From positions 62,001 through 126,000 of the forward strand of contig NZ_FOBG01000003.1 in the NCBI RefSeq assembly GCF_900109645.1: DNA of 64,000 nucleotides, in the 5' to 3' direction. The translations under genes and the position numbers were made by a program. Numbering within the stretch: the first letter of the stretch is position 1; every line of letters starts with the position of its first letter. Below the pieces are notes generated by a model, which made no database searches, was not told the origin of the DNA, and worked only from the letters and a program-made list of their open reading frames with translations. Of the stretch, positions 44,004-52,074 are shown in pieces. This stretch comes from Duganella sp. CF402 (GTDB lineage: Bacteria; Pseudomonadota; Gammaproteobacteria; Burkholderiales; Burkholderiaceae_D).

Positions 44004-44019
44004 TTGGAAAGCTTTCCAA
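44004..44019. promoter_or_regulatory. LacI-type operator 3 (perfect palindrome)
   Basis: TTGGAAAGCTTTCCAA is a perfect 16-bp palindrome of the LacI-family type, positioned immediately downstream of the predicted TonB receptor promoter, where binding would block transcription. Confidence 0.8.
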
Positions 44020-44063
44020 GCAGTAGAGCAGCCGTAGTTGTTGATAAAAACACAGGAGATAAC

Positions 44064-47030
44064 ATGCATTATCCTAAGGCACGACAGACATTAATGAGCC
44101 TGGCAGTCGCCAGCGCCTGCGCGGCAGCCCACGCGCAGGAAGTACCGGCGAAAGCCGCAGAACCAGAAACCCAGAGCGTGGTCGTTACCGGCCTGCGCGC
44201 ATCGCTGCAATCGTCGCTGAACCTGAAGCGCAATTCCGACGGTATCGTCGACGGCATTGTGGCGGAAGACATCGGCAAATTCCCCGACACCAACCTGGCC
44301 GAGTCGCTGCAGCGCATTTCCGGCGTCTCGATCGACCGTTCGATCGGCGAAGGTTCCAAGATCACCGTGCGCGGCGTCGGCCCCGACTTCAACATGGTGC
44401 TGCTGAACGGCCGCCAGATGCCGACCTCGAACCTGGGCGACCTGAACGGCCGCGCGTTCGACTTCGCCAACCTGGCGTCGGAAGCCATCTCGCAAATCCA
44501 GGTCTACAAGACCAGCCGCGCCGAATCGCCGACCGGCGGTATCGGCGCCACCCTGAACGTGATGACCGCGCGTCCGTTCGAGCGTCCGGGCATGCACGCC
44601 AGCATTGGCGCCAAAGCCGTGCACGACACCACCAACGGCAACCTGCCGGGCGACGTCAAGGCCAGCAACTCGACCACGCCGGAAGTGTCGGGCATCTACT
44701 CCAACACCTTCGCCGACAACACCTTCGGCGTGGCGCTGACCGGCAGCTACCAGGAACGCAACCTGGGCTACAACACCGCCGCTGTGTCCAACGGCTGGAA
44801 AGGCCCGTTCCGTGGCGATGAAAACAACTGGGGCACCATCCCGCAGGGTCCGAGCGACTCCTGCCCGACTTGCGTGATCACCAACCGCCCGACCGGCAGC
44901 CAGCTGTACTCGGTGCCGCAAAACCTGAACTACAACTTCAACGGCGTCAAACGCCAGCGTACCAACGCCCAGCTGACCCTGCAGTACAAGCCGGTCAGCA
45001 CCCTGGTCACCACGCTCGACTACACCTTCTCGGAAAACAAGATCCAGACCAAGCGCAACGACCTGTCGGCCTGGTTCAACTTCGGCCCGTCGAGCAGCTC
45101 GTGGACCGCCGGTTCGCCATCGAGCCCGCTGATCTACAAAGAAATCATCCCGCTGAAAGATGGCGCCGGCACCTCCGACATCGCGATGGGCGCGGCCGAC
45201 TTCGCCACCAAGACGCAAAACAAATCGCTGGGCTTCAACGCCGTGTGGAAACCGTCGAGCGAGCTGCGCTTTGAACTCGACACCCACCACTCGACCGCCA
45301 CCTCGGGCGCCGACAGCCCGTTCGGCTCGAGCAACACGCTGGGCACCGCCAGCTTCAGCCGCGGCACCACGACGGCCGACTTCAGCAAGGACTTCCCGGT
45401 GCTGAGCATCGAGGGCGCCGACTTCGTCAAAGCCGGCCAACAAGTGACCGGCTCGGTGTTCACCAATTCCTACATGCGCGGCGAGATCGACCAGACCCAG
45501 GTCAAGGGTGCATGGAAGGTGCTCGAAGCATCCGAGCTGAAGTTCGGCCTCAACTACACCAAGTCGGACAACCGCTCGGCCTTCTCCAACCAGCAGCGCG
45601 ACACCTGGGGCGGCGCCACCAAGCCAAGCGACTACCCAAGCAGCGTCTGGCACCAGCAAAGCGTGCGCCAGTACTTCGACCAGATCGACGGCAGCGGCAG
45701 CCCGAACCTGTTCAACCAGTTCTACACCTTCAACTTCGCCCAGGTGCGCCAGCTGGCGGCCACCGCGTCCGGCAAGCCTGAGCTTTACCTGCCGAAGACC
45801 TACTTCGACAACGACGCCCGCACCTCGGAAAAATCCAAGTCGCTGTACCTGCAGTTCAATACCGACTGGGATACCGCATTGCCGATCCATACCGCCGTCG
45901 GCGTGCGCTACGAGAAGACCGACGTCATCTCGACCGCGCTGGTGCCGGCCGCCGTCGACATCAAGTGGGTGTCGCAGAACGAGTTCCCGATCACCTTTGG
46001 CGACCCGACCTTCACCACCCTGACCGGCAAGTACAACAACGTGCTGCCGAGCTTTGACTCCGACATCGAACTGACGCCGGAACAGAAGCTGCGCTTCAGC
46101 TACGGCGAGACCATCGGCCGTCCACGCTACGACCAGATCCAGGGCGGCACCACGCTGAACTCGCTGGTACGTACCGACGGCGGCACCGGCTCGCAGGGCA
46201 ACCCGTCGCTGAAACCGGTCAAGTCGAAAAACCTCGACCTGTCCTACGAGTGGTACTACGGCAAGCAGAACTTCGTCTCGCTGGGCGTGTTCAAGAAAAA
46301 CCTCGAGAACTACGCCGGCCAGTCGCGCATCATCGCCACCCCGTTCAACCTGCACACGCCAGTGGGCGGCGCGCTGTGGAACGAAGCGCTGGGCAAGGGC
46401 TGCGCCAATACCGACACCACCTGTATTCGTAACTACATCTTCCGCAACCACCCGACCGCCCCAGGCGTGACCCGTGGCGCCGACGATGCGCTGGGCAACG
46501 CCACCGGCACCATCATTGGCCAGCCAAGCGATCCGGTCGCACAGTTCCAGATCACCTCCTTCTCCAACCAGAAGAAGGCCAACCTGAACGGCGCCGAGAT
46601 CAACCTGCAGCACATGTTCGGCGACAGCGGCTTCGGCTTGTCGACCAACTACACCTATGTGCACTCGGGCCTGCGCTACGACAACAACAAGGTGGGCGAG
46701 CAGTTCGCGCTGGTCGGCCTGTCGAACTCGTACAACGTGATCGGTATCTACGAGGACAAGAAGTGGACCGGCCGCCTGGCCTACAACTGGCGCGGCGAGT
46801 TCCTGTCGTCGACCTTCGACGGCTCGGGTCCTAACCCGCAGTACGTGGAACCGTACGGCCAGGTCGACATCAGCGTCACCTACGCCTTCAACGACAAGCT
46901 GAGCCTGCAACTGGAAGGCATCAACGTGACCAACGAGATCACCCGCGTGCACAGCCGTACCAAGCAGCAGCTGGAATCGGTGACGCAGAACGGTCCGCGT
47001 TACATGGTGGGCCTGCGCTACAAGTTCTAA
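44064..47030 (+). CDS. TonB-dependent receptor (carbohydrate type)
   Basis: The ATG at 44064 follows CAGGAG and starts the signal peptide (MHYPKARQTLMSLAVASACAAAHA). The 988-residue protein has a plug domain (about 45-165: DIGKFPDTNLAESLQRISGVSIDR, VRGVGPDFNMVLLNGRQM) typical of the receptors found in Proteobacterial sugar-uptake loci. A large barrel follows, ending in Phe (GLRYKF). LacI-type sites in its promoter, a deacetylase upstream and halogenase/SapC/cupin plus pullulanase genes downstream all suggest oligosaccharide import. A terminator follows. Confidence 0.94.
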   Translation: MHYPKARQTLMSLAVASACAAAHAQEVPAKAAEPETQSVVVTGLRASLQSSLNLKRNSDGIVDGIVAEDIGKFPDTNLAESLQRISGVSIDRSIGEGSKITVRGVGPDFNMVLLNGRQMPTSNLGDLNGRAFDFANLASEAISQIQVYKTSRAESPTGGIGATLNVMTARPFERPGMHASIGAKAVHDTTNGNLPGDVKASNSTTPEVSGIYSNTFADNTFGVALTGSYQERNLGYNTAAVSNGWKGPFRGDENNWGTIPQGPSDSCPTCVITNRPTGSQLYSVPQNLNYNFNGVKRQRTNAQLTLQYKPVSTLVTTLDYTFSENKIQTKRNDLSAWFNFGPSSSSWTAGSPSSPLIYKEIIPLKDGAGTSDIAMGAADFATKTQNKSLGFNAVWKPSSELRFELDTHHSTATSGADSPFGSSNTLGTASFSRGTTTADFSKDFPVLSIEGADFVKAGQQVTGSVFTNSYMRGEIDQTQVKGAWKVLEASELKFGLNYTKSDNRSAFSNQQRDTWGGATKPSDYPSSVWHQQSVRQYFDQIDGSGSPNLFNQFYTFNFAQVRQLAATASGKPELYLPKTYFDNDARTSEKSKSLYLQFNTDWDTALPIHTAVGVRYEKTDVISTALVPAAVDIKWVSQNEFPITFGDPTFTTLTGKYNNVLPSFDSDIELTPEQKLRFSYGETIGRPRYDQIQGGTTLNSLVRTDGGTGSQGNPSLKPVKSKNLDLSYEWYYGKQNFVSLGVFKKNLENYAGQSRIIATPFNLHTPVGGALWNEALGKGCANTDTTCIRNYIFRNHPTAPGVTRGADDALGNATGTIIGQPSDPVAQFQITSFSNQKKANLNGAEINLQHMFGDSGFGLSTNYTYVHSGLRYDNNKVGEQFALVGLSNSYNVIGIYEDKKWTGRLAYNWRGEFLSSTFDGSGPNPQYVEPYGQVDISVTYAFNDKLSLQLEGINVTNEITRVHSRTKQQLESVTQNGPRYMVGLRYKF

Positions 47031-47062
47031 GCGTTGTAGCCGTACCACTCGCACCACCCCGC

Positions 47063-47093
47063 AAAGGCCGCTGCTTCGTCAGCGGCCTTTTTT
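47063..47093 (+). terminator. Terminator of the TonB receptor gene
   Basis: AAAGGCCGCTG (47063-47073) pairs perfectly with CAGCGGCCTTT (47080-47090) over a six-base loop, followed by further T residues. The halogenase operon therefore needs its own promoter in 47094-47134. Confidence 0.9.
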
Positions 47094-47114
47094 CGGTTAA
47101 ACTTTGTGTAACCC

Positions 47115-47124
47115 ATTACGTAAT
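47115..47124. promoter_or_regulatory. Palindrome upstream of the halogenase operon
   Basis: ATTACGTAAT is a perfect 10-bp palindrome 10 bases before the first halogenase start, within the only place a promoter can lie. It may be an operator. No clear -10/-35 pair could be assigned. Confidence 0.35.
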
Positions 47125-47134
47125 AAGGCCCAAC

Positions 47135-48670
47135 ATGCTGAGACGTATCGTGATCGTAGGCGGCGGTTCTGCCGGCTGGATGACTGCCGGCCTGATCGCT
47201 GCCGAGCATCGCGCGGCCGGCGGCCTGCAAGTCACCCTGATCGAGTCGCCCGACGTGCCGGCCATCGGCGTCGGCGAAGGCACCTGGCCCAGCATGCGCG
47301 ACACCCTGCACCGCATCGGCGTGTCGGAGTCCGATTTCTTCCGCGAGTGCGACGCCTCGTTCAAGCAAGGCTCGCGCTTCAACCGCTGGATCGACGGCGG
47401 CGACAACGATTACTACTTCCACCCGTTCGTGCTGCCGCAAGGCTATGGCGAAGTCAACCTGCCGGCCCAATGGCAGGCCCGGCATCCGCAAATCCCGTTT
47501 GCCGACCTGGTCAGCTTCCAGCCGCACCTGTGCACGCAAGGCCGCGCGCCCAAGCAGGCGCAGACGCCCGAGTACGCGGCGGTGGCCAACTACGGCTATC
47601 ACCTCGACGCCGGCAAGTTCGGCCTGTTCCTGCGCAAGCACTGTCTGGAAAAGCTCGGCGTGCACTACGTGCCGGACCACGTGGTGGGCATCAATTCGCA
47701 TCAGAACGGCGACATCGCTTCGCTGCAGACGCAGAAGCACGGCGCGCTCGAGGGCGACCTGTTCATCGACTGCACCGGCATGCAGTCGCTGCTGCTGGGC
47801 CAGCACTACGGCATCCCGCTGATCCCGCAACAGCACGTGCTGTACAACGACTCGGCGCTGGCGGTGCAAATCCCCTACCCGGCCGACGAGCATCCGATCG
47901 CCTCGCAGACCAGCTCCACCGCGCAAAGCGCCGGCTGGATCTGGGACATCGGCCTGCCGACCCGGCGCGGCATCGGCCACGTCTACGCCAGCGGCTACAT
48001 CAGCGACGACCAGGCCGAGGCCGAACTGCGCGCCTACATCGTGCAGACCGGCGGCCCGCAAGACATCCCGCAGCCGCGCAAGCTCACCTTCGATCCCGGC
48101 TACCGCGAAAAATTCTGGCACCGCAACTGCGTGGCCATCGGCCTGTCGGCCGGCTTCATCGAACCGCTGGAAGCGTCGGCGCTGGCCATCGTCGAAATGT
48201 CGGCCGCCATGCTCAGCGACGACCTGCCGGCCACGCGCGAGGCGATGGACATCGTGGCCAGGCGCTTCAACGAGGCCTTCACCTACCGCTGGGAACGCGT
48301 GATCGACTTCCTCAAGCTGCACTACGTGCTGAGCAAGCGGCGCGACACCCCCTACTGGCGCGACAACACCGATCCGGCACAAACGCCGGAACGGCTGCGC
48401 GAACTGCTGACCCTGTGGCAGCACCGCGCGCCCTCGCGCAGCGACTTCTACCGCATCGAGGAAGTGTTCCCGTCCGCCAGCTACCAGTACATCCTGTACG
48501 GCATGGGCTTCCGCAGCAACTTCAGCCGCGCGTCCAAACCGCAGGAAGCCGGCATGGCCGACGGCTATTTCCAGGAAGCGGCCGGCCTTACCCGTAAAAT
48601 GCTGGGCGCGCTGCCCGACAACCGCACGCTCATCAACCACATCAAGCGTCACGGCTTGCAGAAAATCTAA
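47135..48670 (+). CDS. Flavin-dependent tryptophan halogenase family protein 1
   Basis: A 511-residue protein with the FAD-binding GGGSAGW (9-15), the halogenase catalytic lysine at 77 (SFKQGSRF) and the GFIEPLEAS segment that places the glutamate. The usual W-x-W-x-I-P signature reads WIWDIGLP here, slightly altered. Homologues in sugar-uptake loci have no proven substrate. It is first of four tightly spaced genes (SapC 14 bases on). No signal peptide is present, so it acts in the cytosol. Confidence 0.88.
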   Translation: MLRRIVIVGGGSAGWMTAGLIAAEHRAAGGLQVTLIESPDVPAIGVGEGTWPSMRDTLHRIGVSESDFFRECDASFKQGSRFNRWIDGGDNDYYFHPFVLPQGYGEVNLPAQWQARHPQIPFADLVSFQPHLCTQGRAPKQAQTPEYAAVANYGYHLDAGKFGLFLRKHCLEKLGVHYVPDHVVGINSHQNGDIASLQTQKHGALEGDLFIDCTGMQSLLLGQHYGIPLIPQQHVLYNDSALAVQIPYPADEHPIASQTSSTAQSAGWIWDIGLPTRRGIGHVYASGYISDDQAEAELRAYIVQTGGPQDIPQPRKLTFDPGYREKFWHRNCVAIGLSAGFIEPLEASALAIVEMSAAMLSDDLPATREAMDIVARRFNEAFTYRWERVIDFLKLHYVLSKRRDTPYWRDNTDPAQTPERLRELLTLWQHRAPSRSDFYRIEEVFPSASYQYILYGMGFRSNFSRASKPQEAGMADGYFQEAAGLTRKMLGALPDNRTLINHIKRHGLQKI

Positions 48671-48684
48671 AACGAGAGACAGCA

Positions 48685-49389
48685 ATGGCAAATCCGGTTT
48701 TACTGAACAACCTCGAACACCGCGACCTGCGCGTGATCACCCGTCGCGGCGCGACGCTGGGCGACCAGGTCATGGCGGTTACCACCTTCCCGTCCGAATT
48801 CCGCGACGTGCAGGCGTGCTTCCCCATCGTGTTCCGCAAGACCGTGGACGGCCTCGGCTTCGAGCCGATCGCCCTGTTCGGTTTCCAGGAAGGTGAAAAC
48901 CTGTTCCTCAAGGACGAGCGCTGGGATGCGCCCTACCTGCCGATGATGCTCGAGCGCCAGCCCTTCCTGATCGGCGTCAACGGCGACCAATTGATGGTCA
49001 ACATCGACCTCGACCATCCGCGCGTGAGCCAGTTCGACGGCGAGGCCATTTTCCTGCCGCACGGCGGCAACACCGAGTTCCTCGAACAAACCAACTCGCT
49101 GCTGTTTGGCATCCACCAGGGCTTGCAATCGTCGCCCGGCTTCCTGGCTGCGCTGCTGGAGCACGAACTGCTGGAAAGCTTTGTGCTCGACATCGAACTC
49201 AACGACGGTTCGCAAAACCGCCTGGTCGGCTTCTACACCATCAACGAAGACCGCCTGCAAGCGCTGAGCGGCGAAGCCATCGCCAAGCTGCACGCGGCCA
49301 ACTACCTGCAGGCGATTTACCTGGTGATCGCCTCGCTGTCGAACTTCCGCGCGCTGATCGACCGCAAGAACGCCACCGTCCATGCCTGA
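48685..49389 (+). CDS. SapC family protein
   Basis: A 234-residue soluble protein of the SapC family (PF07277), named from a Campylobacter surface-layer locus: FREVQACFPIVF-like segment (FRDVQACFPIVFRKT), ALFGFQEGENLFL and AIFLPHGGNTEFLE. The biochemical role is unknown. It overlaps the cupin gene by eight bases and sits between halogenase-like genes, an arrangement that recurs in Proteobacterial TonB-receptor loci. Confidence 0.9.
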   Translation: MANPVLLNNLEHRDLRVITRRGATLGDQVMAVTTFPSEFRDVQACFPIVFRKTVDGLGFEPIALFGFQEGENLFLKDERWDAPYLPMMLERQPFLIGVNGDQLMVNIDLDHPRVSQFDGEAIFLPHGGNTEFLEQTNSLLFGIHQGLQSSPGFLAALLEHELLESFVLDIELNDGSQNRLVGFYTINEDRLQALSGEAIAKLHAANYLQAIYLVIASLSNFRALIDRKNATVHA

Positions 49390-50386
49390 AGCCATCCGCG
49401 AAGTCAGCGGCCTCGGGCCGGCCGACCTGACCGACGACATCCTCACCGCCACCACGCCGCTGGTGCTGCGCGGCCTGGCGTCGAGCTGGCCGATGGTGCG
49501 CGCCGCGCAGGAATCGGACCGCGCCGGCAGCGACTACCTGCGCCGCCACTACCAGGGCGCCACCGTGGGCGCCATGCTGGGCGGACCGGATGACGGCGGC
49601 CGCTTCTTCTACAACAGCGACCTGAGCGGCTTCAACTTCCAGATGGTGCACGCCAAGCTGAGCGGCGTGCTGGACGAAATCGAAGCCAAGAGCCAGATGG
49701 ATCCGGCGCCGACCATCTACGTCGGCTCCACCACCATCGACACCTGCCTGCCCGGCTTCCGCCAGTTCAACGACTTGCAACTGGGCGCACGCGACGCGCT
49801 GGCCAGCATCTGGATCGGCAACCGCACCCGCATCGCCGCGCACTACGACTTGCCGGACAACGTGGCGGTGGTGGCGGCCGGCCATCGCCGCTTCACGCTG
49901 TTCCCGCCGGAGCAGCTGCAGAATTTGTACGTCGGCCCGGTGGACTTCACGCCGGCCGGCCAGGCCATCAGCCTGGTCGATTTCCTCAACCCGGATTTCG
50001 ACAAGTTCCCCAAGTTCGCCGAAGCGCTCAAGCACGCGCAGAGCGCCGAACTGGGGCCGGGCGACGCCCTGTTCATCCCCAGCATGTGGTGGCACCACAT
50101 CGAGGCGTTGGACGCCTTCAACGTGCTGGTCAACTACTGGTGGCGCCAGTCGCCGGACTACATGGATACGCCGACCAACGCCCTGATGGCCGCCTTCCTC
50201 ACCATGCGCGACCTGCCTCAAGCGCAGCGCAAGGCATGGCAGGAAATCTTCCGTCATTACATTTTTGAAGCCGACGAAGAAACGGCCGCACACATTCCGC
50301 CGAACGCGCGCGGCGTCATGGCCCCGCTGACGGCCGACGGCGCGCGCGCACTGCGCACCCACCTACTCAAAAGATTCAATCGCTAA
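49382..50386 (+). CDS. Cupin-like (JmjC-type) domain protein
   Basis: A 334-residue protein with the iron-binding facial triad of JmjC-like oxygenases: His154-x-Asp156 (AAHYDLPDNV) and His238 (PSMWWHHIE). It has the FTLFPPEQLQNLYVG motif common in cupin_8 proteins. It is likely an Fe(II)/2-oxoglutarate-dependent hydroxylase, possibly of protein side chains. It starts inside the SapC gene and ends 13 bases before halogenase 2. Confidence 0.9.
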   Translation: MPEAIREVSGLGPADLTDDILTATTPLVLRGLASSWPMVRAAQESDRAGSDYLRRHYQGATVGAMLGGPDDGGRFFYNSDLSGFNFQMVHAKLSGVLDEIEAKSQMDPAPTIYVGSTTIDTCLPGFRQFNDLQLGARDALASIWIGNRTRIAAHYDLPDNVAVVAAGHRRFTLFPPEQLQNLYVGPVDFTPAGQAISLVDFLNPDFDKFPKFAEALKHAQSAELGPGDALFIPSMWWHHIEALDAFNVLVNYWWRQSPDYMDTPTNALMAAFLTMRDLPQAQRKAWQEIFRHYIFEADEETAAHIPPNARGVMAPLTADGARALRTHLLKRFNR

Positions 50387-50399
50387 AGGAGACCACCAC

Positions 50400-51914
50400 A
50401 TGCGCGACTCGAATAATCGCCAACCCATACGCCGCGTCGTCATTTGCGGCGGCGGCACCGCCGGCTGGATGGCCGCCGCTGGCGTCTCGAAAGTGCTGGG
50501 CAAGCTGCTCGACATCAAACTGATCGAGTCGGAAGAAATCGGCACCGTGGGCGTGGGCGAAGCCACCATCCCAACGCTGATGAACTTCCACAACGTATTG
50601 GAAATCAACGAGCAGGAATTCATGGCCGAGACCCAGGCCACCTTCAAGCTCGGCATCAGCTTCGAGGAATGGCGCAACGTCAAGGAAGACTACATCCACT
50701 CGTTCGGCGTCACCGGCACCGACCACTGGACCGCCGGCTTCCAGCACTTCTGGCGCAAGGGCGTGGAGCGCGGCATCGCCAGCGACTACGGCGACTACTG
50801 CCTGGAACTAAAGGCGTCGAAGGAAAACCGCTTCGCCCACCTGCCCAACAACGGCATGAACTACGCCTACCATCTGGATGCCGGCCGCTACGCCAAATAC
50901 CTGCGCCGCCTGAGCGAGCCGCGCGGCGTGCAGCGCATCGAAGGCAAGATCGTCAGCTACGACAAGCATGAGAACGGCGACGTGCGCTCGGTGATGCTGG
51001 CCTCGGGCCAGGTCATCGAAGGCGACCTGTTCATCGACTGCACCGGCTTCCGCGCCTTGCTGATCGGCGACGCCATGCAAGAGGAAGTGGAAGACTGGTC
51101 GCAATGGCTGTTCTGCGACCGCGCCATCGCGGTGCAAACCAGCTCGGTCGGCGACGCCGTGCCGCTGACACGCTCGATGGCGCACCAGGCCGGCTGGCAG
51201 TGGCGCATCCCGCTGCAACACCGGGTCGGCAACGGCATCGTGTACTCGAGCCGCTACCTCGACGACGACGCCGCGCGCAAGCAGCTGCTGGCCAACGTCG
51301 AAGGCAAGACCCTGATCGAACCGCGCGTGATCAAGTTCAAGCCCTGCCAGCGACGCAACACGTGGAAAGGCAATGTGGTGGCGATCGGCCTGTCGAGCGG
51401 CTTCCTCGAGCCGATCGAATCGACCAGCATCCACCTGATCCAGCGCAGCGTGATCCGCCTGATGCAATCGTTCCCGTCGGACGGCATCCAGCAGGCCGAC
51501 ATCGACGAATACAACGCCCAGTGCAACCGCGAGATCGACCACATCCGCGACTTCATCATCCTGCACTACCACGTCAACAACCGCACCGATTCGCAGTTCT
51601 GGATCGACGCGCGCGAGATGAGCATTCCGGATTCGCTCAAGCACCGCATCGACCTGTTCAAGGAAACCGGCCGCGTGTTCCGGATCCCGAACGAACTGTT
51701 TGCGGAGAACTCGTGGATCCAGGTGATGCTGGGCCAGGGCATCATGCCGAAGTCGCACCACCAGACCGCCGACCTGATGAGCGACGAAGAACTGCGCGGC
51801 TTCCTCGGCGGCATCAAGGGCCGCATCGACCGCACCGTCGTCCAACTACCGACCCACCAGGCCTACGTCGAACGCTACTGCGGCCGCCCGGACATGGGCG
51901 CCAAAGCCGCCTGA
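50400..51914 (+). CDS. Flavin-dependent tryptophan halogenase family protein 2
   Basis: A 504-residue protein with GGGTAGW (17-23), the catalytic lysine at 83 (TFKLGISF), a canonical WQWRIP motif and GFLEPIESTSIH. It therefore keeps all recognised halogenase hallmarks. It is clearly a paralogue of, but distinct from, the protein at 47135. AAAGGAGA precedes the ATG, and a strong terminator follows. Confidence 0.9.
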   Translation: MRDSNNRQPIRRVVICGGGTAGWMAAAGVSKVLGKLLDIKLIESEEIGTVGVGEATIPTLMNFHNVLEINEQEFMAETQATFKLGISFEEWRNVKEDYIHSFGVTGTDHWTAGFQHFWRKGVERGIASDYGDYCLELKASKENRFAHLPNNGMNYAYHLDAGRYAKYLRRLSEPRGVQRIEGKIVSYDKHENGDVRSVMLASGQVIEGDLFIDCTGFRALLIGDAMQEEVEDWSQWLFCDRAIAVQTSSVGDAVPLTRSMAHQAGWQWRIPLQHRVGNGIVYSSRYLDDDAARKQLLANVEGKTLIEPRVIKFKPCQRRNTWKGNVVAIGLSSGFLEPIESTSIHLIQRSVIRLMQSFPSDGIQQADIDEYNAQCNREIDHIRDFIILHYHVNNRTDSQFWIDAREMSIPDSLKHRIDLFKETGRVFRIPNELFAENSWIQVMLGQGIMPKSHHQTADLMSDEELRGFLGGIKGRIDRTVVQLPTHQAYVERYCGRPDMGAKAA

Positions 51915-51932
51915 TCAGCGCCGCCCCGGCTA

Positions 51933-51959
51933 ACGCCACCTTCGGGTGGCGTTTTTTTT
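51933..51959 (+). terminator. Terminator of the halogenase/SapC/cupin operon
   Basis: ACGCCACC (51933-51940) pairs with GGTGGCGT (51945-51952) around a stable TTCG loop, followed by a T-run to 51959. Confidence 0.92.
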
Positions 51960-52006
51960 GCGCCACACTCCACAAAAATATTTATCATTTCCATATTTTG
52001 TAAGTA

Positions 52007-52016
52007 GTAATATTAC
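52007..52016. promoter_or_regulatory. Palindrome in the pullulanase promoter region
   Basis: GTAATATTAC is a perfect palindrome in the AT-rich 115-bp gap before the pullulanase. It could overlap the -10 (TAATAT). It bears some likeness to the ATTACGTAAT site before halogenase 1. Confidence 0.35.
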
Positions 52017-52074
52017 AGACCCATCCGGAGCACAGAAAACCGGAGGCAAAATCACAACAACAACGGAGATATGT

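Noticed and set aside
43855-44019. A riboswitch or structured leader before the TonB receptor
   Set aside because: The symmetric elements match LacI-type DNA operators around a promoter, and no conserved riboswitch core was seen.
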